From contig CAUYUJ010003947.1 of NCBI GenBank assembly GCA_963575745.1, positions 387,243 through 451,242 on the forward strand: a stretch of 64,000 nucleotides of DNA, in the 5' to 3' direction. The stretch is from Prorocentrum cordatum. Its lineage: Eukaryota > Sar > Dinophyceae > Prorocentrales > Prorocentraceae. The position numbers and the translations under genes were made by a program. Positions 11,152 to 22,530 of this stretch are shown here, in pieces. Numbering within the stretch: position 1 is the stretch's first letter; the number at the start of each line of letters is the position of its first letter. Under the pieces are notes generated by a model that did not search any database, was not told the origin of the DNA, and saw only the letters and a program-made list of their open reading frames with translations.

Positions 11152-11877
11152 TACCAAGAGAGACCACCTCTACGGTTCGACATCTGGCCCTTTCCGGAAT
11201 TCGTGAATCCAAACGCATGTTGACGTCTCTTGGGGCCGCATGTTTTATTTCCGCTGGCATCCGCTGGCGGAGCCGCTCTTGTACTTCCTCCACCTTCCGC
11301 TGATGAAGGGATGGCTGCTTCTCGACCCCTCGAAAGCGAAACGATGTCTGGGACGCTCCATATCGTTGTACGCCCGAGCCTGTCAGGGAATCCGTCGACC
11401 CTTCGCGCCAGGGGCGACCCTGGTACCCCTCCCTGGAGGTCCAAAGTGTCCTTCAAGGGTGGGGGCTGGCGAACATCCCAGGCCGTCCGCGGCACCTCCT
11501 GGGCCCTCCGACGTGCTTTACATCCCCGAAACTTGGCCGCACTGGCCACCCAACGAAATCCAGAATTGCAGGAGCTCCGGGATTCTCCACGTCCTCCCGC
11601 TCCTCCACATGCCCCGTTTGCCCGACGACCCCAACAGGTCCCAAGACCCCACCCGCCGCATTCGTGCCCCTATCTCCAAACCCTCCATCTGTCCTCTCCC
11701 CCTACCTCCTCCCTCCTCCTCCTCCCTCATCGCCCTCCTCCTTCCATCTCTTCCCCCAATTCCTCCTCGCCTTCATCCATTCATACTCTCATTGCTGCTC
11801 CTCTGTTTCCTCCTTCGACCTCCTCCTACTCCTGATTCCTCCCGCTGGTCTCCCTCTGGAAAGAAACTTTTCTCCTG
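11152..11877. other. Unannotated DNA, pyrimidine-rich to the right
   Basis: Overlapping open frames on both strands show no recognised domain. From about 11690 the plus strand is strongly pyrimidine-rich (CCTCCTCCCTCC type) up to the left terminal repeat of the copia-like element. Confidence 0.4.
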
Positions 11878-12036
11878 AAGGCGGATACAACTTGAGCCAA
11901 ACAAGTGCAGAAATAGGCCCAGGCAACGATTAACGAAAGGTGGCTTCCCCCTGGCGTGACAATTACACAGCTGCTATACAAATCATACAATCGTTCTGGC
12001 CGATCCTGCTAACCCAATCGGAACGGTACATTATAC
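11878..12036 (-). repeat. Terminal repeat of copia-like element, 3' end
   Basis: About 150 bp related to 19247-19392 in the same orientation. Shared plus-strand words: AACTTGAGCCAA, AATAGGCCCAGGCA, CGATTAAC, CCCCTGGCGT, CACAGCTGCT and ATCCTGCT..CCCA.TCGGAACG. The two copies bracket a region with copia-type domains, which makes them candidate LTRs. The minus strand contains TTGGCTCAAG, the last ten bases of the spliced leader. Confidence 0.6.
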
Positions 12037-12766
12037 CCCCCCTCGGCTGATAAACCGAATGTGGACACGGGTCACATGTAAATAACAAAAGCGACTGGGT
12101 AACGGAAAGGTTGAAAACAACTGACAATCCAGTGAAGCCAGGACTCCATCCTAGCAGGCAGAAGGCGACTGTGGTTTGGGCGTGAACGTGCAGGGGCCTC
12201 CGAACACGCGCTGCACTATCTTAAAGTGTTACAATACACCAAACTATGCAGACGGATTAATTTTTCTGTAGTAGGTGTAGAAGAACACCTGGATCTCAAG
12301 TGATCCTGAACTCCAGTCTCCGGCCACCTGGCACGTAATAGTAACCCGAACACAGGTTAAGCGACCACTCTGTAGCAGGTGCCAGCTCACGATTTTCGCT
12401 AACGATATGTTGATTTGTGCCTTGCATGTGCATTGACATGTCGTCCCTGCTCACGTATTTGGTTAAACATCTGCAAGGTTATCATGTGTTCCTACATTGG
12501 TCTCCTTGATGTCTCCTCATCGTACCTTTTCTTGGCTCCAAAGCTGGCAGACCTCGATGTGTCTGACTTTTCGTCCTCGCCGGCTTGCGATGGCAATTGC
12601 CGCGCTATCATCGCTCCTTAACACGATGCCGCATTCAACGTTGAAGTCTTTGAGAACTGCTTGTAGCCCTAAGGTTGCTGATCCACTTCCACCATTCCGT
12701 AATACTTCACTTAAAAAATGCCACGACGCTCTGAGTCGAACTCGACGGCTTAATCAAATCTGATCC

Positions 12767-12955
12767 CTACATAGCTGTTCCCACACTTGTTGATGTCTGT
12801 GTTTTCTTACATCCGGCATGGTCGGTGTCAGTCCACGCGACTCGCTCCGCAGGGCGTGCTAAATACGGATGCTCACGCCAGGGCGTTCTAAATACTGATG
12901 CCCACGCTTGTCGTGGTTCTCGAAGTGCTAGCTCAATTTGGTCAAGCCTTTCCAT
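12767..12955 (-). pseudogene. Copia RNase H fragment
   Basis: The minus strand reads VAWTDTDHAGCKKTQTSTS, which fits the copia RNase H signature (Asp-x-Asp-x-Ala-Gly-Cys, then Thr-x-x-Ser-Thr-Ser). It belongs downstream of the reverse transcriptase at 13.3-13.7 kb. Only this core is clear; the frame closes about 14 residues later. Confidence 0.7.
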
Positions 12956-13322
12956 GCCCCTCGGGTTGGGGCTGACATAGAGTGTGCAAGCTCCTCGGCT
13001 GAAAACTTAATCCTGGAACGATCCTGTCGAAGACAATCGATTCAGGCCATGAATGCTGAATTTGTCATAACTTCGCGGAACGGAATCGGCTCCTCATCTT
13101 CCTCCTCGTACATGTATTCTCTCCTGGTGTCTGGCATCTCACTTTGTGCTGCTCCAGGGTCGATTTTTGTATAACCCGTCCCGGTTCCAATCCTACAACT
13201 CGGTTGAGAATCCGCATGTACTTTCAATCTTGTGGTCCTGTTCCGAGTCCGCCTCAGATCTGAACTTCGCACTTCCTGTCAACTTATCCTTCGAACCAGC
13301 CAAGGTCAACATCGTTGCCAGA

Positions 13323-13706
13323 TCAAATGGGATCGCCCCCATGCGCTGTCAGCCAGATTCGCCTCGTCTGGCTTTTCAGCGGGCGCGGTGATGCTTGTCC
13401 GTCGTCAAAACCAAAGTCGCGCGCGAAATCCATGTAGCAGTCTTCCCAGTTGCTGGCAGCGTCTGGGGTGCCATGCGTTGGCTTTAACAATCTTCCACGC
13501 ATGCCTGGTTCGCGGTCTTGTTCGGGTAACCTGATGCAGATGTTCTTCGTGGCCTTGGCGTGGAAATATACCCACCTAGCGTTGAGAAGTCCCAGCTTGG
13601 GCGCCATCTCGCGCTCCCCGCGGTTATGTCCTATCCCCTCGGTAACGGCCATGGAGAATCCTAGCTTTGGAGCTTCCAATGAAGAGGGGGCTGCAAATCG
13701 GTTCAA
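13323..13706 (-). pseudogene. Copia reverse transcriptase fragment
   Basis: The minus-strand frame contains ARWVYFHAKATKNICIRLPE and then EPGMRGRLLKPTHGTPDAAS, followed by NWEDCYMDF and GFDDGQASP. This matches the dinoflagellate copia reverse transcriptase pattern of FHAxA...PEEDxEPG...LYGTRDAAxNW...GFxxGxAxP. At the catalytic His-Gly-Asp-Asp the sequence reads HGGD, losing one catalytic Asp, and LYGTR reads THGTP. The remnant is therefore inactive. Confidence 0.8.
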
Positions 13707-16559
13707 TTCCTTGGAATTCGATTGAATTTGCTGTGCCGCCAGCCGAGATCTGTACTCAAGATTGGCCTCGCTGCCCTTCTTGATGTCTATCCCCCTCGTG
13801 CCTAGTGGTGCTCCACCGGTAATTCCTGAATTGCGCCGTCTCCTCCCCCCGAGATTTTAGCGGGACTTCTGGGTCAAGCTCGCTCCCTCATATATCCTCC
13901 CAAGCCCGTGCTTGTCTACTTTCGTGGTGAACTACGCATATGTCCTTCCGGTTGACTGGCTGTGCATCGATAGCGATTCCACATGCCTCGCGTGTTCCTG
14001 GAACTCTCAACCAGCCCCAGTGTTGGCGCGCTCCGCAAATCTACGGATTTGGCTGGATGCCCCGGGTATCCCGGTAGTTGTATCGGTCGGCGACAATGCG
14101 CGTGCCTCCTCTGAACTCTCTCCCGTGCCCCTTTCTTTCAATGCCGTTAAGTTCCCTGTGCTCAAGTACTTGGCCCGTGTCCGAGCCCCGGGCAATCCCG
14201 CGCGCGCATGAACTCCACGTTGGTCCTGAACTTCCTGGAAACATGAAGCGAGGTGTGCCGTAATCTTTCCTCGTCCAAGTTGACGCAGGCCCATTCCCCC
14301 ACTCATGCCGCTGATGGCCGACCTCATTGATTTCCGTGCTTCCGTCTGGCTCGCTCCCCTGGGCCAGGGGCTTTGAGGGAACGCCTTAACCGATCGCAAT
14401 CAGTCATCTGGCTAACCAGACCTTCAAGTATAGCTCGACAGAGTCAATCTGGATATGCATCTGATTTCTTTGCTCTCACCTCCAGTTAACTCAATATGCC
14501 CGCGCTGGCCATGGCGCGCCGCGCTGAGGGCCTTTCTGATGTAGGGGCTGTTAGTCATGAGTTGTGGGGGTTCCTCCAGAGCCCCGCTTCTCCGCTTGCC
14601 GCCTGATTCAAATGGTGGCGGCGCAAATCGCTATCGCGTGTCCGCGCGTCGTCGTGCTCCGACATTCTCTGCGTCAGCGACGCGGTCTTGCAGGGCCCCC
14701 CCGCAGGGGGTTCGAAGAGAAGATCTGACGCCATTGTTTCTCCGAGCCTCGCGCATTCCCATCGCAAGCTGGAGGTGCTCGTCCCCGTGGCCAAACCTTT
14801 CCCTCATCCTTTCCGGCCTGAGTCTTTTCGAATAGAACGCGTGGGACCTGCTGAAGGCTTCGCGCAGTGGGCTCTCAGTTGATAGCGATGCTGCTCTGCT
14901 CTTGATTGCTGCATTTGCTGCTTCTGCCCGCGTCGCCTCGCACTTGAAGTCCGCTGGGTTCCCAAGCTTATCGCGTGTAGTTAGGGTTCATGGCTGCAGC
15001 CCGGTAGCGGTCTACCCGGTGGCGGTCCAGCGTGTTTCGCCATGCGCGTGACTCGGACTGGCGAATGTGCCTCAGTGGCGTGTGCCTGCGCGTCATGCTG
15101 ACCCTTTCCGAATAGCCTTGCTGCTTTCCTAATTTTATCCACCTGTATATTCGCGCCCAAGTGGGTGCCCAATTGCTGCTCCACCGCGTCCGAGTCGCAA
15201 CCTATCATGTTTAATTGTGTGAGCGCCTCATCGGTGTTCGAATTATCTTGTTCTTCACTCTCCTGCCCGAGTTTAGTTTCTTGCGTGTTTTCGTCGCCGG
15301 GTTCCTCCCCCACCCAAGCTCCTGTGTCTTCTTGTTGCACATCCCTGTCCTCGCCCTCGTCATCACTAGTTTTCTCGTCCTCTCGCTGTTTCGTGGGCCC
15401 TCTGCCTTCCTGTTCGGTCTGGGTGCAATGGCGTTGGCCTGGCGCTCGTCGTCATTGCCGCCGGGGGTGGCGCGAAACCCAATCCATCATCCCGTCCAAA
15501 GTCCTCGCGACTCCTTTGCATCCTCATCTTCCCATCGTCGGAAATATCTTCTGTGTCGCATGTTTCCGTGTGATTTGAATGTGTTCGTCATCCCTAGGTC
15601 TCTGGGCGCAAGCATGTTGGTTCTGGGTGCGCGGTGTCGGCGAACGGCTAACTTGACGGATTGACTATGTGACGGGTCCTCCCAATTCTTGTCCAGCTGG
15701 TGGCCATCCGTCTCCGTCCTCATCTGTGCTGCTGCTCGCTTGTCTTAGATGTTCGGGTCGTCTTGCTCTGTGAGCCAGTCAGTGACGCGTTCGCGTCATT
15801 CCGCGCTGTGTTGTTCGTGCGTGGTCTCCTCTGACTACTGCTTTGCGCCCGTGCCATCCAGGCGTGTTCCCTATGGGCATGCGATCCGACTTCTCCGCCG
15901 CGACCCCTCGGGCTACTCGCGGCTGGGTATCTGCAGCCAGACCTTGGTTGGGTGCAGCCATCGGTGGAATTGCTCTGGCCGCAACCTCCATCCCTGGCGC
16001 GATTGGGTATGGTTGCCAAGGTAACCCTTACATGTTGTTAATCTTATTCAAACTCCACTTCTCCTCGCCACTTTCTTTGCGCCAGAACTCGTGGGACTTG
16101 GGGGCGCCCTCTGAGGTGCAAGCGATTCGTTCTTGACTCGCTTCATGTATTCCCGGAGATGCGCCGCTCTCCCATCTTGCATTGAGGTCGCTGCCTCCGT
16201 TCTCAGGCGGGGTCTCCTGGTTTGTGCTGCGTTCTCTAAGCTCGGATATAATGGCGCTTTGAATTTTCGCCCTCAGCACTTTTCTTAGGCCCTCTTGCTA
16301 TCAGTGTCTATCGTAAACTCGTGGATGAAACAAAAATCCTTGGCCGCTAACCAGGGTATACATGCGTGCTTCTTTCCGCAACTCTACTTTTTGCTGTTGT
16401 GGTCCAACGCAGTCTTGAACATCTGGACTTGGCCATTCGCTACTCAGGTTGCTCTTTCGACTTCGCCGTTCGCTCGGGGTCCCCAGACAGGGCTGACCTC
16501 GTCTCCTAGGCTGGGGTCTCGCGCAGCGTTGACGGCTGTCCTGAGCGCCGTGATGGGCG

Positions 16560-16760
16560 ACCCCCCATAGGCTCTCGAGGATCGCTCTGTTTTGGCCAGT
16601 GAGCAGAGTCGTATCAGGCGACGGTTTGACCGAATTCGGACCCACGCCCATTTTCAATGCACCTCGACTCCAGGTCGACTTCGTGTCCTGGCAGTGTGTG
16701 GCGATGATAATGTTTTCTGTGTCCTCTTCCTCGCTGTCTCCTTTCTTCCCGCTTGATCAC
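16560..16760 (-). pseudogene. Copia integrase core remnant
   Basis: The minus strand reads DSEEEDTENIIIATHCQDTK, a segment ALKMGVGPNSV, then LLTGQNRAILESL. In copia integrases an acidic start is followed by a beta strand around the first catalytic Asp, a Lys-Gly segment and a (S/T)D-x-E-x-A-I-x-x-L segment. Here the second catalytic Asp reads Gly (TGQNRAIL). The assignment rests on these short matches and on the position between gag and reverse transcriptase. Confidence 0.45.
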
Positions 16761-17909
16761 GGGTAGTCGACTGAGATCACCAGCGTGCCTTGTCCTGACC
16801 TCCTTACCTTTCCCCGTGGGTCTCCTCCTGGCTTTTCCTCTGGCGCTGTGGGGGCGCCAACTTCTGTGGAGTAATTTTGCCGCGTAACTTACCTTCTTTA
16901 CCTTGCTCGGTCTCAAATAATGCGTGATTCTTTAAGGCGCTCCAGCCTCCTCGCCCACGTCGCTTCACTTGCCGCCCCCGTTCTGGTCCTCTTCGTCCTC
17001 CTCCGGGTTCGCGGCGTGGTAGACTGGGAATTTCAGTTTTCCCCCGCGGCTCGTCGTCCTCTGCCGCGTTGCTTGGCGCGCGAGGTAGCTGCGAGATCGC
17101 CCGCCGTTCTCTCGACCTAACGCCGCGCGATTCCCTGCCATGGCAATTTCACGCGCGGGCCCGCATTAACTGCTGGTGTGGGCGTGCTCGCCGTGGACCT
17201 CTTTTCGTTTCTACCCGCGACTACTCGCTGCTCGTTGTTCCTGGTGAGTGACCGATTGGCTGCGCTGTAGTGTTTGCCGTTCGTGGGCGCCTTCGTTGCA
17301 GTGCTGGGTCCACCGTGGCAGCCGTCTTCATGCCGCTATCCTGATCTCGCACTGGTACTTCGTCGACTTCCTTGTTGGGCCCCTCCAATTCTAATACTTC
17401 TTATTCTGCGTACTTTTGCATCTATTTTTTTCCTGCCTGATTCGCTCTGTGATTCGGAAATCCCATTTCGTGCCGTGGTCGCAGTTAACGCTGCGTGCGT
17501 GGATCGTGTGCTCTCTCTTGATTCCGAAGCTTGTTTCCCTGCCCATCCTCTTTGTTTCCTGGTGCTGGGTCCTCCATTCCTGTGCCCCTTTGACTGGCCC
17601 CAGAATTTCGATGTCGCCATTCATTCCTCCTTCCTTGGTGGCCTCGCTAATTTCAACGTTGTGGCATCCTGGCCCGGGCTAGGGTTTCCCTGATACTCGT
17701 GTGGGTTTTGCTGGGTTTCCGGCCCCCCTCGACCTGGGGTAACCTCATTGGCGTGATAGGGCAGCGCAAATCCCCGCTTCGCCTCTTCCTTTCCGCCCTG
17801 GGGCTGTGCTCTGGTATCCTCCCCTGGGCCCCACTTGCCGACGCACCTGGGTCACCCTTGGATCCTTTTTTCATCCCCTTTTCCACCTCTTTTTCTTTTC
17901 TTGGCACTT

Positions 17910-17980
17910 TTGGTGGCGCAATCTTTGGCAACGTGCCCAAATCCTCCACGCTTGAAGCACATGGGCCCTTCACCTGTTTT
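17910..17980 (-). pseudogene. Broken CCHC zinc knuckle of gag
   Basis: The minus strand reads CFKRGGFGHVAKDC followed by a Lys/Arg-rich tail. The retroviral knuckle is C-x2-C-x4-H-x4-C. Spacing is intact but the second Cys is Arg (codon CGT, one base from TGT). This supports a gag region upstream of the integrase. Confidence 0.7.
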
Positions 17981-18769
17981 TCTTTTGTCTACTTCATTGG
18001 TGTCGCAGTTTCAACTCGTGTCCTCCGCGGCCCCAAGTCCACCAGCTCGCACTTTCATCGTGATACCCAGGGTCAGCTATGCCTGAGTCCCAGTCACCAG
18101 CATATTCGCCCATGATTTGGTAAGTCTCCATATAGTCGTTGTTCTTCGTGTTTGCATCCATTCTTATTTCCTGGCCAAGTCGTCGCACTTGACGACTGGC
18201 TTCTGGTCTTCAAACCATAGTGTTGCCAGTCATCGAACAAATCAACACCATAACTCATGATGATTCTCGGCGCAATAACCCTGAATGGTAACGGTATCGA
18301 ATACGCAGGCCCAAACTTCTCCATCTACTCTCCAATGCACTCCAAAGCCCCAACCGTGTTGCAACATCGTTTGCCTTCTCGTTTTTTTGTGTGTGTTCTT
18401 TTTTTCTTTTCTTTCAAAACCCAGTGCCAGGTTCATCTTGTGGGAGTGCGAGACTCCAATAACGGCATAATGCCATATGTATATCTTCTGGTAACCCACT
18501 AAACCGTTACATATGTGAAGGCCCTTGAGCTTTCCGCGGGGCTCCGTCTCCTCCAACTTGTCGCTAACAGATGCCAGAATTCCTCGTCCAACTTGGCATA
18601 GCCGTCCTCGCCTACCCCATATTCCCCTTTCACGTCGTCTTTTTGTTTTGGTCTGTGACGCCTGTGTATACTCGCTGTGCGTTAACCTCCAACCGGGTGT
18701 TTATATCAGACCGTCCTCCTCGTCATCCGGTAATGCCGTATCCATGATCTCGACCTGGATTTTCAATAT

Positions 18770-18850
18770 GTCAAGGCTTTCCGAAAACAGTGCTTCACTT
18801 GGGCCAGCGCATTCTGTAACTTTTCGTTCCATTCCCTGAATTTGATCTGG
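18770..18850 (-). pseudogene. Gag-like N-terminal fragment
   Basis: The minus strand reads FREWNEKLQNALAQVKHCF, similar to the start of dinoflagellate copia gag regions (Phe-x-x-Trp-Asn-Glu-Lys). In-frame stops follow soon after. The rest of 12.0-19.2 kb between the named remnants contains no other recognisable domain. Confidence 0.4.
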
Positions 18851-19246
18851 TCACCTGAGAACGTTTTAAACTGCTGAACTGCCTTGTGCTCGTTCGCGGC
18901 CTTGCTTCCACCTCCTCCACCCCTGGTGTTGCGTAGCGTTGCGTTCGAAGAATAACCTCATCCCTTCATGATTGGGATTCAACACCGCGTAAACGTGCCT
19001 GACGTCTCCTCTCTCGTAACAGTTCCGCGAATCGGTTCGTGTCCAGGTTGTACCGCGCATATCGGACCCCGGACAACGTCACTTCGAACCCTGGGTCTGC
19101 TGTACCAGGGGTCGAACCGTCGCGGCAACCGCCGCGGCCATTGCAGGGAGGCGAGTGCTTCGCGGGCTTGGCCATGCGCGCTGGAACGCGTCGGGCGAAC
19201 CACGGGCTCCGCTACCATGCACAAGTGGCAGGAGCCCTTTTCCCTG

Positions 19247-19392
19247 AATGCGGATGCAACTTGAGCCAAGCAATTGCGGAAATAGGCCCAGGCAGCGATT
19301 AACACAAGGTGGCCCTCCCCTGGCGTAGCACAGCTGCTGTACACATGATACACGGAGTCTGGCACATCCTGCTCACCCAGTCGGAACGCTGC
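19247..19392 (-). repeat. Terminal repeat of copia-like element, 5' end
   Basis: Partner of 11878-12036 in the same orientation, with roughly 75-80% identity judged by eye. On the minus strand it contains CCGCAATTGCTTGGCTCAAG, whose ends match the ends of the spliced leader while the middle differs. That could be a decayed leader or chance. Confidence 0.6.
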
Positions 19393-19404
19393 AATCTAAC
19401 ACCT

Positions 19405-20460
19405 CAACTTCCTCCTCCTCCTTCTCCTCCTGTTCCTCCTTCTCCTACTCCTCCTGCTCGTCCTGTTCTTCCTCCTCCTCCCCCCCTGCCCCTCCTCCTC
19501 CTCCTCCTCCTCCTCCTCCTCCTCCTCCTCCTCCTCCTCATCCGCCCATCCCCGCCCGACCCCCAATGGAAGCATCCAGAAGCACTTGGACGTCTGTGCG
19601 AGTTCCTCGAGGCCTCCAAGAGCCCCTGGAGGCTTCAGGACCCTCCTGGAGGGCCGTCCGAAACATAAACAAGCTCTGGGCGCTAATGGAACCCATTCGA
19701 AATTCTCCTCCTCTTCCTCCTCCCCTTCCTCCTCCCCTTCCTCCTCCCTTCTCCCTCCCTCCCTCCATCCCCCCTTCCTTCCCTCCCTCTCCCCTCCCTC
19801 ACCTTTGCTGCCTCCTCCCTCCTCCCTGCCTCCTCCTTGTTCCCCCCTCCCTCCTCCTCCCCTCCTCCTCCTCCTCCTCCTCCTCCTCCTCCTCCTCCTC
19901 CTCCTCCTCCTCCTCCCTCCTCCTCCTCCTCCTCTCCTCCCCTCCCTCCTCCTCCCTCTCCTCCTCCTCCTCCTCCTCCTCCTCCTCCTCCTCCTCCTCC
20001 TCCTCCTCCTCCTCCTCCTCCTCCTCCTCCTCCTCCTCCTCCTCCTCCTCCTCCTCCTCCTCCTCCTCCTCCTCCTCCTCCTCCTCCTCCCTCCCTCCTC
20101 CTCCCTCCCTCCCTCCCTCCCTCCCTCCCTCCTCCCTCCCTCCCTCCCTCCCTCCCTCCCCCTCCCTCCCTCCCTCCCTCCCTCCCTCCCCCTCCCTCCC
20201 CCTCCCCCTCCCCCTCCCCCTCCCCCTCCCTCCCCTCTCCCTCTCCCCTCTCCTCTCCCTCTCCCTCTCCCTCTCCCTCTCCCTCTCCTCTCCCTCTCCC
20301 TCTCCCTCTCCCTCTCCCTCTCCCTCTCCCTCCCTCTCCCTCTCCCTCCCCCCCTCTCCCTCCCTCCTCCTCCTGCTGCTGCTGCTCCTCCTCCCCCTCC
20401 TCCTCCTCCTCCTCCTTCTCCTACTCTTCCTCCACTCCTCCTTCCCGCCCTCCTTCCCTC
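19405..20460. repeat. TCC/CCCT pyrimidine mega-tract
   Basis: TCC runs (19410-19540 and 19690-20100), CCCT runs (20090-20220) and CTCCCT runs (20220-20370) on the plus strand, broken only by about 140 bp of ordinary sequence (19545-19690). The 350-450-codon Ser/Pro/Leu or Arg/Glu/Gly frames are triplet-repeat artefacts. Confidence 0.95.
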
Positions 20461-20584
20461 TCCCGCCCGCCCTGTGCCTCCTCCATCCATCCTTGCCGGC
20501 CTGCTTCTTCGGCGGCGGGTGCTCGGCAGCCAGTTCCTGTGGCTCCCTCCCTCCAGGGGCGGGGGCCTGCCCCCCCAGCCCCGG

Positions 20585-20772
20585 GGGGGGGAGAGGAGGA
20601 GGAGGAGGAGGAGAGCAAGGAGGAGGAGGAGGAGGAGGAGGAGGAGGAGGAGGAGGAGGAGGAGGAGGAGGAGGAGGAGGAGGAGGAGGAGGAGGAGGAG
20701 GAGGAGGAGGAGGAAGAGGAGGAGGAGGAGGAGGAGGAGGAGGAGGAGGAGGAGGAGGAGGAGGAGGAGGAT
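20585..20772. repeat. (GGA)n tract opposite in sense to the preceding TCC
   Basis: GGA on the plus strand, in inverted relation to the TCC tract that ends about 125 bp to the left. The purine strand therefore switches between the two. Confidence 0.95.
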
Positions 20773-20877
20773 CGCACGCCACTAAGGGAGAAAGAGAGAG
20801 AGAGAGAGAGACAAACAAAAATCCGACGGTCCAGCAAAAGCCCCAAGGGGGGTCCATCGGAGAGGACCTTTTAGTCA

Positions 20878-21501
20878 CCTTGGCAGGAAGGCCGAAGACC
20901 TGCGAGGGGCCAAGACAGGACCCCCCCTAGGAAAAATCACAACCGTCATGCTCGTCGTCGGGCAAATCAGCCCGATCCTTTTCCTGAAGTCTGGTCCCCA
21001 GGCTTCGGGCTTCCTTTTCGTTGAGACCAAACGCCTGCAGGCAGTCTGCCATGCAGAGGTCCCGCCCAGCTTGGCGACTCGGGGCCGCACCGTCCCGCTC
21101 TCCCCTTGGCTGGGCCCCTGAAGGAACGAAGGGCCCGCCGAACAACCCCCGCGCCTGACCCCCAGGAGAGACCCAGGGGCCCAGCCTAATAGGGCGGTTC
21201 GGATGCTTGCCCTTGGGAAAAAAGCACGCTGATTCTTGCGCCATGGATCCACAAGAGCAACCTGGGAACCCAGACAGTGCCCCTTGAGGCCTCGAGTCCC
21301 TGGGCAGATGGTCGCATACGCCCCACAAGTGGAGCAAAACAGAAGCGGAGCCTGGTTATCACCAAGGACTGGGAATTCCAACATGTGGTGGCCTCCCTCG
21401 GCCCACGGAACCTGTGCTGCGTCCGCAGCAAGGCGGGCCAATTCGGGCGCCAAGGGCTCTGGGGAGGCCTGGGAGGGGCTCTCGGGTTGAGGCGGGGCGG
21501 G

Positions 21502-21542
<41 letters not shown>

Positions 21543-22060
21543 CTTCCTCCCTCCTAGCCACCTCCACAGCCTCCCCCATCTGAGGGTCCCCCTCCAGAGA
21601 GACCAACGTGAGCCCTTGGGCCCTGATGTTGTCGTACCTGCCCACTTCTGAGTAAAATACTTCTGCGCGCGTGATATACCTGGCAAGCTGGCGCGCTAAA
21701 AAGAGCATGCCCTTCGCTGCCAGCACCTCTGCAGTGTCATGCCTGCTGAGGGTGGCTCCAGCTTTGGCCAAACGGTCCGCTTCTGAGTTGCCCGTTCTTT
21801 CAAAGGCCGAGGTACGCCCCTCACGCACATCAGCCTCCGACGAGTGGGCCATCACTTTTTTCCCAGAAGCGTCTTCAAGCGAGCCCTGGGCAAAGGTCTG
21901 GCTCCACATGTGATCCCTGTCATTACTAGGACGACACGCGAACCTCCGATCTGATACACACTGGAGCGTGCCCTTGCAATCTGAATAAAGGGAGTAAGTG
22001 CCGCCAGGGAAGCGAGCGGCAGCAACAACAGCAGAGTCTTCGCCATCTCTGGCTACCTGA
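20878..22060 (-). pseudogene. 5'-truncated LINE: RNase H and C-terminal zinc finger
   Basis: From the edge of a GGA tract at about 22060, the minus strand encodes the end of a LINE second ORF. Around 22000 it reads GGTYSLYSDCKGTLQC (an RNase H core Asp in a Tyr-Ser-Asp-Cys context), then GKKVMAHSS and RTGNSEADRLAKAGA (the closing motifs Ala-His and Gly-Asn-x-x-Ala-Asp-x-x-Ala-Lys). A pair CSTC with a later Cys (LKGHC) matches the C-terminal finger of the LINE at 44.7 kb. Residues encoded by 21503-21542 are a poly-Ala run from CAG repeats. Reverse transcriptase is absent, as expected of a 5'-truncated LINE insertion. Confidence 0.72.
21503..21542. repeat. CAG trinucleotide run
   Basis: About thirteen CAG/AGC triplets, read as poly-alanine in the LINE frame on the minus strand. 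Confidence 0.9.
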
Positions 22061-22064
22061 TCTG

Positions 22065-22222
22065 GGGAGGAGGAGGAGGAGCAGGAGGAGGAGGAGGAGG
22101 AGGAGGAGGAGGAGGAGGAGGAGGAGGAGGAGGCGGAGGAGGAGGAGGAGGAGGAAGAGGAGGAGGAGGAGGAGGAGGAGGAGGAGGAGGAGGAGGAGGA
22201 GGAGGAGGAGGAGGAGGAGCAG
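22065..22222. repeat. (GGA)n tract
   Basis: GGA with rare GCA and GAA interruptions, directly abutting the upstream end of the truncated LINE. Confidence 0.95.
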
Positions 22223-22327
22223 GAGGGCTCTCCTTCTCCTCTGGGGGCCGTGCTCGGGCCACGGAGTCATCCAAACGTGCACCTGGGACGGACACTGGAA
22301 GAAAGGCACCAGCGGCGTGAGCATGTA

Positions 22328-22530
22328 CTCCCGGGTCGGGCGAAAGGGGGGGATAGCAAAGGGGGGGTTTGAGAATCAGCTCACGTAGCTGATTTTCCCG
22401 GCGCCTCCCGGCGCCGGAGGCGCCCATGTATCGAGGAATGGGCCCCTCGGTGAGGCCGAAACCAGCTGCATGCAGCAAATTTCGTAACCCCCCCTTTCCC
22501 AATCCCCCCCTTTCGCCCGGCCCGATACTC
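22328..22530. repeat. Foldback repeat with nested hairpins
   Basis: The left arm (about 22335-22371: CGGGCGAAAGGGGGGGAT, then AAAGGGGGGGTT) is the reverse complement, with few mismatches, of about 22484-22524. Inside lie a perfect palindrome GGCGCCTCC (22400-22408) / GGAGGCGCC (22416-22424), a hairpin with AATCAGCT and AGCTGATT arms (about 22374-22394), and the palindrome CTGCATGCAG (about 22466-22475). It resembles a ~200-bp MITE or foldback element. Confidence 0.65.

Larger units (their letters stand above)
11878..19392 (-). mobile_element. Decayed Ty1/copia-type retrotransposon
   Basis: A 7.5-kb interval with lower GC than its surroundings lies between two ~150-bp direct repeats. Read on the minus strand it gives, in order, a gag-like segment (~18.8 kb), a broken zinc knuckle (~17.95 kb), an integrase-like segment (~16.7 kb), a copia-type reverse transcriptase (~13.5 kb) and RNase H (~12.83 kb). 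Integrase before reverse transcriptase is the Ty1/copia order. Every domain is interrupted by stops or frameshifts and at least two key residues are changed, so the element is dead. TCC-rich DNA flanks both sides. The short repeats could instead be two independent insertions of a small repeat; the domain order argues against that. Confidence 0.72.

Noticed and set aside
19405-20930. Open frames of 345-454 codons (Ser/Pro/Leu on plus, Arg/Glu/Gly on minus) through the TCC/GGA tracts
   Set aside because: Triplet repeats are stop-free in all frames. There is no non-repeat domain, start context or conserved segment.
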